The notes below the pieces were generated by a model. That model made no database searches and was not told the DNA's origin. It was given only the letters and a program-made list of their open reading frames with translations. A DNA stretch of 64,000 nt, taken from positions 9,596,501 through 9,660,500 of the forward strand of contig CM072801.1 of NCBI GenBank assembly GCA_037013495.1, in the 5' to 3' direction. Made by a program: the position numbers and the translations under genes. Each line of letters opens with the position of its first letter. Position 1 is the stretch's first letter. This DNA is from Hippophae tibetana (taxonomy: Eukaryota; Streptophyta; Magnoliopsida; Rosales; Elaeagnaceae). Positions 37,061 through 49,449 of the stretch are shown in pieces.

Positions 37061-40000
37061 AGGAAAGATTTTTTTTTACTGGTTTTTGAGTAGCAGCGCC
37101 GCTGTCAGTTTTTATGCAGTGTCGTTAATATTCTCGCACTGTTCAGTTCGCATCGCAGCTGTAGATCTTTCCGTCCGTTGCAGATCCGTCGTCCACCCGC
37201 GTCGTCCAGTCCGCACTGTTCAGCCCGTGTCATCCACCCCAGCCCTGCGCCGTTCAACCATGCGCGTCATCCAGCTCGCGCGCCCCTACACCGTCTAGCT
37301 TCGCGCCCCTCTATGCCGTTCAGCTTCCTCTGTGAGTTCGCACAACCCCTCTTTCAGTTTTTTAATTGTTTCAGATTTTTAAACTCTAATTATCAGCCAA
37401 AATCAGCTTTAATTATCAACCCTAGCCCATCGGCACAAACATTCAGACAACCCATTTATCAGCCCAACCCGACCCAAAAAAAATCCAAATTTTTTATTCC
37501 GCTGCACAATATATTTTGTATTATTATTTCAATGGAAGATTCAAGACAACATCAAGTTTCCAGAATTCATGAAGTTCCAAATTTTGAAGTTTCTCTTAAG
37601 AGTTCAGAAATTGGTTCTTTCGGGGGTACTAAACTTAATGGTACAAATTTTCGAACATGGAAAAAAGTTTATGTTTGTTTATCTTCGTGGGATGCATAAG
37701 ATGAGACATGTATCTGGATCAATTAGGGCTCCTAGTCAAGATGATATAAATGCCTATACTAGGTGGGAAGATGATGATGGCTTTGTCATGTCAATTCTAT
37801 TTAAAGCCATCACTGATGATATATTACAAATGGTCGAGGAATGTGAAACTGCTGAAGCCATATGGAATACCTTAAGCGATCTTTATACAAATGAGTCTGA
37901 CTTTATTCAAGTTCATGAACTCATATGCAAAGCTGCTGGCATGCAGCAAAATGGGCAACCAATATCTCTTTTTTTTACCAAGCTGAAAAATGTATGGGCT
38001 AAAATTGACCAGAAACGCCCATGTAAAATTAAAAATCTAGAAGACCTTCTGTGGTACCAGAAGGAGAAGGAGCTTTGAACGAGTACATGCCTTTTTAAGA
38101 GGCCTTTATACAAAACATAATAGTGCTAAAGGCGAATTGCTTCGAATGTTAGACCCTCCAAGCTTGACTACTGCCTTTACATACATCCGCAAAGACGAAT
38201 CTCAGCAAGAGAGTCTTCATCAGGCACATGTTGAGGTATCAAGTCTAGCCATTCAAGCCAAATCAAAGGCACCCTTCCTCCAGCAGCAAAATTCAATTCC
38301 ACTTCATCAGCAGGGACCTCCACCGGGTTTTACCAATCGCCCTCGTTCTCCCTGCTCTTATTGCAATGAATAGGGGCATCTTCGTGAGACTTGTTGGAAA
38401 CTATATCCACACTTGAAACCAAAAGCAGACTACTATGGAGCAAAATGACAACATGGGCATCGTTTTAAAGCAAAAGCAGCTACCGTGCAAATTGTCCAAG
38501 AACCAGACTACTATGGACAGAATCATCCTATGGAATATGGAGGTATCCCTACAGCTTCAATAACTGGTCGTGGTAAGATTGGTATAAACTTAAATGTTTC
38601 TCACTCTGTTGGGTCTAATACTTGGATTATTGATTCTGGTGCATCTAATCATATGACTTATGATAAATCTTATTTTAATGAGTTATCTCCCACACCAATG
38701 TCTTATGTTACGAATGCTAATGGTGAGGTCTTTCCTATCTTAGGAAAGGGGTTAGTTTATATCACTCCATCTTTATAGCTCCATAATTTTTTATATGTAC
38801 CTGACTTATCTCATCACTTAATATATGTCCCACAGTTGAACCTTGAGTCTAAATACTTTGTAACCTTTTATCCTATGTATGTGATTTTTCAGGATATTCT
38901 TACCAGGGAAATAATTGGTCGAGGGTATCTGAGGGGCAAATTGTTTCGTTTGGATCAGAACTACGGAGGGGAGAAACCAGGAGCACGGGCAAGCACTGCA
39001 TTGACTTCTAGTTTCGATAAGCTAAGTAAAATTTGGTTGTGGCATCGCCGCTTAGGGCATCCGTCTTTTAGTCTTATGAAAAAAACCATGCCCACTTTAT
39101 TTATTGGTGTTAGTGAGATTGTTTTACATTGTGAGACTTGTGTTTTGGCCAAGAGCCATCGTATTACTTATTCTCTTAGTATTTCTAATAAAAGTACTAT
39201 TCCTTTTGAATTAATTCATTCTGATGTTTGGGGACTATCTAAAGAGCCCACTATATCGGGTATGAGATATTTTGTTTCGTTTATCAATGACTGTACAAGG
39301 TTATCGTGGATTTCTCTTCTTAGAACAAAAGATGAAGTTTTTTCAGTTTTTCAAAATTTTCATACCTTCGTTCAAACACAATATAATGGCATCATTCGGA
39401 TCCTCCATTCTGACAATGGAATTTTTTTCAAAACACATGGGATTATTCACCAAACTACTTGTCCGCAAACACCGGAACAAAATGGAGTCTGAAAGAAAAA
39501 ATCGTCATTTACTTAATATGGCTCGTGCACTCTTATTTAGTGCTTATATGCAAAAATACCTTTGGGGTGATGTTGTACAAGCTTCCGCCCATCTCATCAA
39601 TCGTCTCCCGTCTAGTGTCCTTAACAGAAAAATCCCATTCCAAATTCTCGCATCTTACGTCTTCTTATCATCCTTCCATAATCTTTCTACCCGTGTATTT
39701 GGTTATGTTGCTTTTGTGCATGTTTCTAAAAATCAAAGATCTAAATTAGATTCTCGGGTAATTAAATGTGTGTTTGTTGGTTATGGAAGTTATCAGAAAG
39801 GGTACAAGTGCTTCCATCCACCAACCAAAAAGTATTATGTTACTATGGATGTTACCTTCTTTGAGGACATGAGTTATTTGTCCTCACCTGATACTGCTCA
39901 TCAGGGGAAGAATACATATTTCGAAGAACTATATCATGGTAAGGGGGAGGCATTAGATGAATCACCAACTGATGTTTCAATAAGACCAGATGAGACTTCT

Positions 40001-41200
40001 AATTCATTGAATCTAGTCATTGCAGAAGCAGATGCTTCACGTATTCAAGCACCAAATTCACTTACAACAAATGACATTGAAGACACAACTGTACCCTCAT
40101 GCATTACTCCTACCCTTGATCAACAACTCCCTGGTATTGAAGGTCACTCATCTGAGGTATGTACACCTACTGATACTAATAGCATCGAGTCTAATGTTGG
40201 ACAATATGTGTTACCAAATAGGTCTACTCGAGGTCAACCAGCCAAAACGTATGAACCAAATATTCATGCAAAATCAAAATACCCAGTAGCCAATTACATG
40301 TCCACTAAAAGATTATCGAAGTCATATAAATCATTTATGAATCAAATATCTGGTGTATCAGTACCTAACAACGTGCAAGATGCGTTGGGAGATCCAATAT
40401 AGAGGAAGGAAATGGCTGAAGAGATGGATGCATTAAAGAAGAACGATACTTGGCAACTTGTGTCACCACTACAAGGAAAAAAGGCAGTTGGTTGTCGATG
40501 GGTTTTTACTATAAAACAGAATGGTGATGGATCCGTAAATTGATATAAAGCTCGTCTTGTAGCAAAGGGTTTACTCAAACGTATGGTGTAGACTACGATG
40601 AGACTTTTGCTCCTGTTGCCAAAATGAACACGATTCGGGTTCTGCTCTCACTTGCTGCTAACCTAAACTGGCTACTTCGGTAGTTTGATGTCAAGAATGC
40701 ATTTCTTCATGGAGAATTAGCCGATGAGGTGTACATGAGTCTTCCACCTGGGTATGTAGTTGATTCTCCTGGTAATTTTGTATGCAAATTGAGGAAGTCT
40801 TTGTATGGCCTCAAGCAATCCCCTCGAGCCTGGTTTGGAAGGTTTTCACAGTTCATGCAAAAGGTTGGTTACAGGCAGAGTAATTCAGACCACACTCTAT
40901 TTCTCAAAACATCAATGAGTGAAGGTAATCGCCCTAATCATTTATGTTGATGATATGGTAATCACTGGTGATGATACTATTGAGATGGATAAATTACAAA
41001 GACAACTAGCCTCTGAATTCGAGATGAAGAACTTAGGTGAACTAAAGTACTTCTTAGGAATTGAGGTAGCCAGAGGAAGAGAAGGAATATATCTGTGTCA
41101 GAGGAAGTACATTATTGATCTGCTAATAGAGACAGATATGTTGGATTGCAAATCTATTGACACTCCTATTGAACAAAACTATTGTTTAGCAGAGTGCTAA

Positions 41201-42384
41201 AAAAAACATTAGCAAGTAATATCGATTACACTACAAGCAATTTCTCTCTTATGACTAAGTACAAATATAACATGATTTGTCTACAAAACTCATTAAGAAA
41301 TGATTATAGAGCCAAAGAGTTGAAATTAAAAAAAAAAAACTCACTCACGGAGTAGGTCTAGGATAAAACCCAAGGAGAGACCCACACAAAAAAAAGTCAA
41401 ATAATGTTTTCATTATCTTAATAGTATTATGATTTTATTTTAATTATTTCTTTTATTTACATTTTTAAGTGGTATTTTAATAATACCCATGTTTAACAAA
41501 ATGTATTAACTTGATATAATTTTTTAGTTTATTAAGAGTTTTCTACACGTATGCACCATGTGTATTTAACAAAAGGTATCTGCGATATGTTTTAATATTT
41601 TATATACTCGAACATCAACATCTTTTTTACCACCTATTTTGAGCCCTAAATACATGTTTCAATAATTTTTGACTCATTTTATACCCACTTCAACCTTATC
41701 TTCTTCATATATCACTAAAGTCACTTATGATTACTTACTGTTAATAGTATTCATCCAAATTTTACTTAATTTATGCAGTTTTTTAATGAATATAATATGT
41801 AATTTTTAGATTTTATTTTAAAAAATAAAAAATTAGTATAAAGTATGCAGTTTGTATGAAAAATTAGATTAAGGCAGTAAAAAATAATAATTTATATGCA
41901 TAACTCAATATATACTCATGCATATCAAACTTATAGTCCACTATTACAAGTAAAATTAATATCATAAATGTCATTAAGTGAGTATTTTGTTTGAAACTTA
42001 AATGAATCTTATTTTTTTTATTGTTATTAAAATCATTAGAAATATCTAAAAGGAAAAAAATAATAGAAAAAATATCAATTTAGACGGATCAATATGAAGA
42101 TTAAAGAAAATGTAAAATAAATAAAAAATATTAACCCATGTATTTAATGATTCAAAAATGACAGAAAAAGAAGCTCTTAATGTTATAATTGAAGAAATAG
42201 TAAAAATTAAATTAAATATACATGTATGAAAAATCTCTATAAAATAAAAAATTGTATCAAATTAATATATTTTATTAAATGTGTATTACTAAGGTACCAC
42301 TTAAAAAATATTTGTAAAAAATACCTAAAATGAAAATGTGGTATTAGTAAGATAGCAAATCCAAAATAATGACATATTATTTAG
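41201..42384. other. AT-rich intergenic stretch
   Basis: Nothing readable beyond low-complexity runs. Confidence 0.5.
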
Positions 42385-42730
42385 GATAAATCTATAAAAA
42401 TACCACTAAATTATTATGTTTGTTTTATTTATAGTACTAAACTATTTTTTATTTTGTTTATAGCATCTAACTCATAAAAAAATCTATTTATACAATTATG
42501 TTATTTTCGTCTAATGGTATTGTAATTCGTAATATAAATTATTATTTTAAATGTATAATTTAATTATTTGAATTATTTTAAATCTATCGACATCATTAGA
42601 CGAGACTAACATAATGATATATATGAATTTTTTTACGAGTTAAATAGTATAAGTGAGATAAAAAATAATTCAATGATATAAATAAAATAAACACAATAAT
42701 TCAATAATATTTTTATAGATTTAATATATC
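42385..42730. mobile_element. Fold-back miniature element with ~130-bp inverted arms
   Basis: The left arm (about 42385-42517) and the reverse complement of the right arm (about 42588-42730) align along their whole length. Both begin near AAATCTATAAAAAT, pass through TTTTATTTATA and ACTCRTAAAAAAAT, and end at CGTCTAATG. The central spacer is about 70 bases. No coding capacity. Superfamily is not evident from the termini. Confidence 0.75.
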
Positions 42731-43037
42731 ATGTAAGAATAAAAACTAAGAGAGGTATCATAGAGATATGCTAATAGGTATCATATAGAATGAAAAAAAA
42801 TTCTATTTATTATAATTTTTTGATAAATTCTAACATATTGTTAAGTGTAGTTAATTAAATCTATAAAATTTTATCTAAAAAAATATTACATATTTAATTA
42901 TAATATATAAAATTGCTTTATAAAATAAAACTAACAGTAGTCCTAAATATATTAACATAATTAGATGTATAGTTGGCGTATACAAGTACAATTTTACTGT
43001 GTCACTATTGAAGTGTTACGCCACCGATACATATATG

Positions 43038-43161
43038 TGACAAATATATTGGCAAAGTGACTAAAAATGTTAGTATTTGTTGCACAAAAGCTGCCAATAT
43101 ATATGACAAATATATTGGCAAATTGACTAAAAATGTTGATATTTTTTTCACAAAAGTTGTC
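43038..43161. repeat. 66-bp tandem duplication
   Basis: Two copies (43038-43103, 43104-about 43161) sharing TGACAAATATATTGGCAAA and TGACTAAAAATGTT. Noncoding. Confidence 0.85.
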
Positions 43162-43164
43162 ATT

Positions 43165-44205
43165 TTCTTCTATTTCCCTACTAATAATAATGACACCTGA
43201 AGTGATTCACAAGTAAATGTGATTTTAAGTCGATATAAACACGCTTCATTATATGCAGATTATATGTTAGGGGAGGTATATATATATAAGAAATTTATAA
43301 AAGAAAAGTTATTATTTGCATTAACAAAACAGAAAGATAAATATAAAATTATTCTTTTAAATTTCAATTCGTAAAATATAATAGTATAAAAAATTATCTA
43401 ATAAATTAACATCACCAATTCTATCCATAATAGAGAGAAATTATTATTCGTCCCTTTTGCTATTTTGTGTGTGAATATAGTGTAGAAATACGTTTTTATT
43501 TTTTTGAAGTAGAGTAGAAGTAGATTTCATTGACCCTTTAACATGATTCATACTTTTTCTTGGGTAACTTCTTTTTTTCTTTTTATTATAAAAATTTATA
43601 AATGAAAATTTTTATTAATGATAAAAAACATACAATGATTAAAGATTAATCTTCATTTTTTTAGATACATCAAAAATTAAATTAAAAACTAAAAATAACT
43701 ATCAACAAGATATCTAATACATCTACTATAGAATATCTTTTACCTTCATTTCGCTTTATATCACACTATATTTTAATATTTAGCTAAATCAATTAATATA
43801 ATAACATATTTCTTGAAAAAGTAAAGCCATGATACTTGTTTTTTGTGGAAAACTTGAAACCCTTCATAAATATTTTTTATAACCTATGAATGTTTGAAAA
43901 GATATATCACACTATATTTTAATAAAATCTATACATTTTAATGAAATTTTGTAAATTTTAGAAACAAAAAAGTATATAAAACTCTTAATATTATTTGATA
44001 AGACCTTAATTCATTGAGTTAGATTTGATAAAATAAAATTATAATATCATATATAATAGTTTTTTAATGTATAAATGTATTGAAAAAGATATCAAAGAGA
44101 AAGCTAATAGAAGGGAAGACACTTCCAATGTAAAAAAGAAGCTTAAGATAAAGAAAAATAAAAAAAAAAGAAGAAAAATAATAGAAAAAAACTCTAGTCA
44201 TTTTT
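43165..44205. other. AT-rich intergenic stretch
   Basis: No gene or clear repeat border recognised. Confidence 0.5.
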
Positions 44206-44454
44206 TAGGGGTGTTTGAAAATTGGACCAAATTAAATTAAATCGAAAAACCTAATCAGATCGAACCAGGTTGAATAATTTTATAAATCACATGGTTCAGT
44301 CTAGTTTGTATTTATTGAAACTATTTTTCAAATAGTCTGATCCGATTATACTAATTTTTAAATCAGACTCTATTATTATTAATAATATATTAATTTTTTT
44401 AAAAAATATATTATATAATGTAAATCGGTTCTTTGAATTATTTTAAAAAATCTC

Positions 44455-44606
44455 TTCGAAACCTTACTTGCAATTTTGCATCCTCGTCGCCTCCAACACC
44501 AGCCAATCATCCTCGTCTTGCCTCCAATTTCGCCTTCATAGTCAACTCTCTCACTCTCTCACTCTCTTGTCGTTCACCATCAATCGAATTTTTTTATGTG
44601 ATATGT
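44455..44606 (+). other. Captured leader/exon-like segment inside the hAT-like element
   Basis: A C/T-rich, balanced-composition block with CTCTCTCACTCTCTCACTC, typical of a plant 5' leader, ending at GTGATATGTAAGATAC, which contains a good splice donor. Lies about 1.07 kb upstream of the PDCD2-like coding fragment, consistent with a leader exon followed by an intron. The link between the two segments is inference. Confidence 0.4.
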
Positions 44607-45674
44607 AAGATACCTCTTTAAGTTTATGATTCTCAACTTTGGGTTATTAGCTCGTCGTTTCACATGGTTTATTCGTATTGTTTTTAATATAGGTTTCTTG
44701 ATTATTGCAAATAAAACATAAGCTCTTCTCAATTTTATTTAATTTAAAAGATTACATTTGTTCATCGAATTTAGTCTTAGATATTCTAATTGGTTGGCCT
44801 TTAGTATTAGGTAATGTATGTAACTAGGCTTTTTAGTATCACAAAGTATTTGCTTATTGGTTTCAATTTTGTTTTTATGCTTATGTTTTCTGACCTTGTA
44901 ATGATATCATGATATTAGTTGGTTTAATAATGTGTTATGATGCATTATGTAACTTTAAATCTTAAGAATTGTTTCGAACTTTTGAATACATTTCAGGTTT
45001 GATATTTCTAGAATTGTTGCATTCTTGAAATAATACTTCTATGAATTTTTGAAAACTTGAGCGTTCCTATATTCTCCCTGAAAACATTAGTAATATGACC
45101 TGTATTTTTCTTTTGGTTATTAATAAGCTTAACAAATTATTCCAAATATGTAAATAATACTCTATAAAATGATGCATATGGTTAACTATATCTTCATTTA
45201 ATTTTCCTTTTTATGTGAAGTGTTTGACAAGAAAGAGCTATAAACTTTTACAATGACCCCAACAAAAAAAACCCACAACCCAAAAAACAAATTATTTATA
45301 TTTTAATCGCATGACTATGAGTATGCTATCATTGAAAAAAATCAGAGTTTTATGCATAATTAAATCATGCATGATCGTTAGTATAGATAAATATATTAGA
45401 GATTTAAATTTTGACAAGAAAGGCCAAACAGGTGGTAAGGAAATAATACAAGGGCTTTCATCCACAATACTGGGTTGTTATTGCTTTGAATGTTGTAGTT
45501 TTCTTCAGCTCCATCGATCAATCACTCAGTTCTGATTTTGGTGTATTATTTGTTGTTTGTTTTTCATAATTTTTTTACAAGCCATACCAAGTCTATCCCT
45601 ATATTTAAGAGTTAGGTGTTTTTTTGTTTTGAGGAGTTAACCTCTTTATAGTTTTTGTTTCCATTGCTAAAAGA

Positions 45675-45884
45675 ATGGCTGATTTTGAAGAACTTAAAAG
45701 CCTTCATATCACCTCTCTTGATGAAGAGAAATGAGAAGAAGCAGAACAAGAGGTTGTTATTGATGACGACGACGATTATGATGAAGACGATGATGCAACT
45801 AGCGATAATGTGATTTTAGGTTTCGTAGAAAAGCCAGAGAATGCCAGTTCCTTTCTTCATCATTGTTTTCTTTCTAAAGTTGGA
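45675..45884 (+). pseudogene. PDCD2-like N-terminal gene fragment
   Basis: An ATG opens MADFEELKSLHITSLDEEK, which then meets an in-frame TGA. The same frame continues with a long acidic run (VVIDDDDDYDEDDD) and then VILGFVEKPENASSF..FLSKVG. The acidic lead followed by LGFVEKP and F(P/L)SK(A/V)G is the N-terminal signature I know from plant programmed-cell-death-2-like (PDCD2/TSR4-type) proteins, which have been linked to ribosome assembly. Homology ends soon after 45884, and the rest of the gene is absent. An AG acceptor-like site lies just before the ATG. It is a nonfunctional fragment, apparently carried inside the hAT-like element. The family call rests on a short motif from memory. Confidence 0.5.
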
Positions 45885-46372
45885 GTGATATTAAGTTCTT
45901 CAACTTTCTTGTCTCTACGTCTTGTAGAATTTAGTCCTTTTTATCTTTCAATTCACAATCCTTCTTGTTGATATTTATTAAACTTGGTTGGATTCTGTAA
46001 ATTTACCTTCAAGAAAGTTTTATCTTTGTGACATATGAAGTGAACTTCTACATTTTGTGCTTCAGGTACATAATAATTTGACAAAGTTAATTAAGAATTG
46101 GAATAAGAATTTGTACTGTTCATGTTTTTTTTAGATTGTTAAGTTCTTCTACCTTTTTAGAGTTTTTGTAGGCAATGTTAATTTTAACAATTATGTTTGT
46201 TAGTTATAACCAAATCAGATTAGATCGTTAACCAAATCGAATTAGATCTTTCGTTATAACACTATTATTAGACGAACAATCCGATTCGATTTGATTTGGT
46301 TAAAACAATATAAATGGTCTAATTTGATTAATGTTTTTTTACTAAAAATTGAACCGGATAATGGACACCCCA

Positions 46373-47157
46373 TAATCATCTCTCTCAAACTCCATTACAT
46401 ACTGGAGTACTTATTTTTATTTACAAGATTACCTCTTTCTTTCTTTTTTTATGAAAGAGAAATGGTGTTACAATTTCTATGTCTTTTCTTAAAAAAAAAT
46501 ATTTTTATATTTTTATTTTATAATTTAAAAATAAAAATATTATTATTAATTTGAGATGAAATAAAAAATGAAATATCATAATTTAAGAATTAAAATTTTA
46601 GATAAATTAAATTAAGTATCCAATAAGATTTGAACCACATTCCTTAAGCAGAAAATTTATATATAATTGTATTATTTTTTTATACAATATGATTTGATTT
46701 CGTAACCAAGCACATAATTATATATAAATTATATGATTAGAGACTTTAATGTTCTGTAATAAAGATGTCGTAAGTGTCACAATTGCTAGGTCTCTTATTG
46801 ATGCGGGAAATAGACATCGGACAATCATTTATTAAAAAATAAATAAAAGAATAGACTACATAATTGTTCTCTAAAATTTTATATGTTTTATAATTTAGTG
46901 TCATTTTTTTTATGATTTGATTCATTTATTTTTTAATTTTTATATTTTAATTTCTTTATTTTTTTTATTATTGTCCTCTTTTAATGTTTAAATTATTACA
47001 GTGGAACTTGGATATAATGTAATTTAAAAAAGAAAGAAAGTTGGATGTAGTTTGTATCTAAAAGATCAAGCAAGTTAACTTGATGTAATTATTGTAACAA
47101 GGAATGCACTAATTTATGGGATAGTGATCGTAGAGGTTATTCAAGCAAGTTAACTAA
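46373..47157. other. AT-rich stretch up to the L1-like end
   Basis: No gene. A 15-base direct repeat, TCAAGCAAGTTAACT, occurs at about 47066-47080 and 47141-47155, the second copy immediately beside the T-run that ends the L1-like sequence. Confidence 0.5.
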
Positions 47158-47605
47158 TTTTTTTTTGTTTTGTCAGAAGATAAGAAATCTCATTAAAAAT
47201 AAAAGTAACAAGCTTACATTGACTTATAAAATAAAATAAAAAACAGACCCAACAATAACCAGCTCCACCTCCCTACAACAATGCACGAATTGGAAACAAC
47301 TACATAGAAACTACTAGGCATAAGCACTAGGCAGCAAACAAATAGAGTAACAATCCAAAAATCACAAACGTTATACAATATAGTATAGCGAAATGGATTA
47401 TAAACTCAATTAAGAGACACATAAACCTAACAAAACCAAAAAAGCACTAAAGCAATCAAAAGAACATCAACAATCCACAAACTAGGTTCAAAAATACAAA
47501 ACCAACAAGACATCAAATAAAACAAATGGAAAAAGAACAATCTAACAAAGAAAGCAGCAAGATGAGCAGTCAACAAAGAATTCATACCCAAACTGATCAA
47601 CCAAC

Positions 47606-47717
47606 TGTTGAAGTCTCACATCGACTAAGCGTTGGGTTTCTGCTGCACTTATAAGTTTATGACAACTTTTCCTCTTTAAGAGCTCTTTTGGAGGGAGTTA
47701 GGTCACGAATTTCTTCA
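47606..47717 (+). repeat. TRIM 5' LTR
   Basis: 112 bp, TG..CA ends, next to the primer-binding site. Confidence 0.9.
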
Positions 47718-47833
47718 TGGTATCAGAGCCAAGTGACTTGATCGGTACCCGACCGGTTGTAGAGGATGGACCCTGCACCGATGTGAGGGGGAGGCGCTCC
47801 ATATCTCTGGTCGAAAATTGATGTGAGAGGCAG

Positions 47834-47945
47834 TGTTGAAGTCCCACATCGACTGAGCGTTGAGTTTTCGCTGTACTTATAAGTCTATGACAACCCTTCC
47901 TCTTTAAGAGCTCTTTTGAAAGGAGTTAGGTCATGGATTTCTTCA
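47834..47945 (+). repeat. TRIM 3' LTR
   Basis: 112 bp, about 88 percent like the 5' LTR, preceded by GTGAGAGGCAG. Confidence 0.9.
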
Positions 47946-48469
47946 CCACCAGTACTACCCAACCAAGTCAGCTAGAGAATGATTCAATCCATCCTTAGTG
48001 CTAATTGCATCCACACCAATAGCCTGATGATCCCCCTCCAAGAACATCATAAGAATGATATCTTCCAGCCTTTTCCTTGGTCTTTTTCCAGACTTAACAC
48101 ACTGTTCTTAGGAATTTTTAGTAGCTACCTTATGCTTACCCCCACCAGAACCAAAATTTTCCTTTCTTTTACCAGAGATTCGAAGACCAGGCCTTCTCTT
48201 TTCTACTGAGCTACTTCTCCAAAGGTGAAATTATCATTCTTCGTTCAACCCACCATCCTTAAAATGCACAGTCACCTTCATTTTCATGTTAGACCTAAGC
48301 CATTCTCCAAGAAATACATATTTTTCTCCAAAAGAGGATGCAATGTCACTCGTAATTTCTTCCACACTTGGTTTCATTATGACGCAGGACGGAAACACGA
48401 ATGCATTGATAATATAAAAACACTTAGAAAATATAAAAAATATGAGCAAATTTTAGATTAAACAGACTC

Positions 48470-49445
48470 ATATTTACACAAGTTGAGTTTGCCTTCAATA
48501 GTATTATGCATAGTTCAAATGGAAAAACCCCATTCAAGATTGTATATGTGAAACCCTAAAGCATACATTGGATTTGGTTAATCATCTAAGGATTCATAGG
48601 AGAAGTAAGGTTGTTGAAAAAATGACAAAAAAGATTCAAATTATTTATTTAGAAGTAAAACGAAAGATCATAGAGTCCAATGCCAAGTATAAAGCAATGA
48701 TCGACAAGCATAGAAGAAATAAATTTTATCAAGTAGGAGAAATGGTGATAATATTTTTACAAAATGAACATTTTCCTATTGGCAGATATAGCAAGTTAAA
48801 GGATAAGAAAATATGGGTCATGTTGAATATTGAAAAAGATAAATAATAATGCATACATAGTTGATTTACCCAAAGATATGGTCATCTCATCAACGTTCAA
48901 TGTATAAGATATTTATGGTTATCATTTATCAAAATCACTCTATCCAGAAGAAAATTCGTGACGAGTTTAAAACAAGTGGATAAGACTAATACCAAATGAA
49001 TATAGGAAGAAAAGAGAAAATAGTTAGTTTTTTTTGTTTATATTACTAGAGTCTCACGTGTAAAATTTTATAAACTATTCTAGAGACTTTTCAACTATAA
49101 ATAATTAAACTTTATGTTTGCACAAGACATCTTATAAAATAATCAACTTAGTAATATTAAATAAGTTTTTTTTATCTTATTCTTAATTTTTAGAAATAAT
49201 TATTCTTTCTTCTCTTTGAAAGTTAAAATCCTCTTATTTGTGATATAGATGAATATGTTTAATCTAGTACTATTATAGAGTTGTTAGAGTACTCATCTAA
49301 AGATATATAACATAGTTAAGCTTTTTCTATTTTAGATTTACTAGAGAACGAGTAGTCTAAACTTTGCTCATATTCTTTTAATTTTCTAAGTGGTTCTTTA
49401 TTATTAGTGTCACCTGTAGATTATGAATTTGCAATCAGATTAGTT
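48470..49445 (+). mobile_element. Ty3/gypsy fragment: integrase C-terminus and 3' LTR
   Basis: Plus-strand remnants of the end of a gypsy pol: a stretch like the integrase tail (EFAFNSIMHSSNGKTPF near 48485, ESNAKYKAMIDKHRR near 48675, then VGEMVIIFL..FPIGRYSKLK, an SH3-like chromo-shadow-preceding segment), ending near 48975. An LTR follows at about 49012-49445 that matches the isolated copy at 18545-18998. Earlier parts of the element are absent. A broken fossil with several breaks in the part that remains. Confidence 0.8.
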
Positions 49446-49449
49446 TTGT

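Larger units (their letters stand above)
36838..41200 (+). mobile_element. Ty1/copia element C (Ivana-like), 5' and pol parts
   Basis: Parts in order: LTR remnant, primer site, a C/G-rich leader (about 37090-37340), gag from about 37532 with a KLNGTNFRTW-type N-terminal domain and a CSYC..H zinc-knuckle region (about 38350), protease (WIIDSGASNHMT near 38625), integrase (WHRRLGHPSF near 39040 onward), reverse transcriptase ([12 protein letters not shown] near 40800, YVDDM near 40943). No RNase H region or 3' LTR is found before unrelated DNA begins near 41200. The gag and protease wording suggests the Ivana-like group; the lineage is less sure than the superfamily. A broken fossil with roughly eight to ten breaks. 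Related to, but not the same family as, the copy at 51900-58560. Confidence 0.88.
44206..46372. mobile_element. hAT-like element (~2.2 kb) related to the 322-bp one
   Basis: The left end reads TAGGGGTGTTTGAAAATTGG and the right end, read backwards, TGGGGTGTCCATTATCCGG, so both ends open with GGGGTGT. The sequence 44240-44360 matches the body of the 322-bp element (shared TTTTATAAATCA, TTTGTATT(A/T)ATT, GTCTG(A/G)TCCGA). The sequence 46270-46372 matches its right end (shared AATATAAA, TTTTTTA, GGACACCCC). Orientation and spacing fit one element whose interior (about 44440-46200) is not transposon-like. No transposase is seen. I could not find an 8-bp duplication at these ends, so two separate insertions remain possible. 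Confidence 0.5.
47606..47945 (+). mobile_element. TRIM (miniature LTR element), complete, 340 bp
   Basis: Two direct LTRs of 112 bp enclose 116 bp holding only a primer site (TGGTATCAGAGC, 47718-47729) and a purine-rich tract (about 47823-47833). Each LTR opens TGTTGAAGTC and ends TTTCTTCA. The insertion is flanked by CCAAC on the left and CCACC on the right, four of five bases alike. The two LTRs differ at about 13 of 112 positions, so it is not recent. It has no coding sequence, as expected for a TRIM, and it sits within L1-like DNA. Confidence 0.9.
47158..48468 (-). mobile_element. L1-like non-LTR retroposon, 3' portion
   Basis: On the minus strand a degraded coding stretch (about 48460-47960), containing GEKYVFLGEWLRSNMK and then a Lys/Arg/Gly-rich segment, resembles the tail of the ORF1 (gag-like) protein of plant L1 elements. 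It is followed by about 400 bases of T/G-rich 3' UTR-like sequence ending TTTCTTATCTTCTGACAAAA and an A-run (T-run on the plus strand at 47156-47166). No endonuclease or reverse-transcriptase ORF is present between the two. A TRIM is inserted in it. Family call is moderate; the A-tail polarity is clear. Confidence 0.45.

Noticed and set aside
37086-37298. Small ORFs in the C/G-rich leader of copia element C
   Set aside because: They precede gag, have low-complexity Arg/Pro/Ser composition and lie in a position where leaders are noncoding.
47718-47729. Primer site at 47718 as the start of a longer copia element (for example element D)
   Set aside because: A matching 112-bp LTR pair closes the element at 47945, so the site belongs to a TRIM; element D starts more than 4 kb away.
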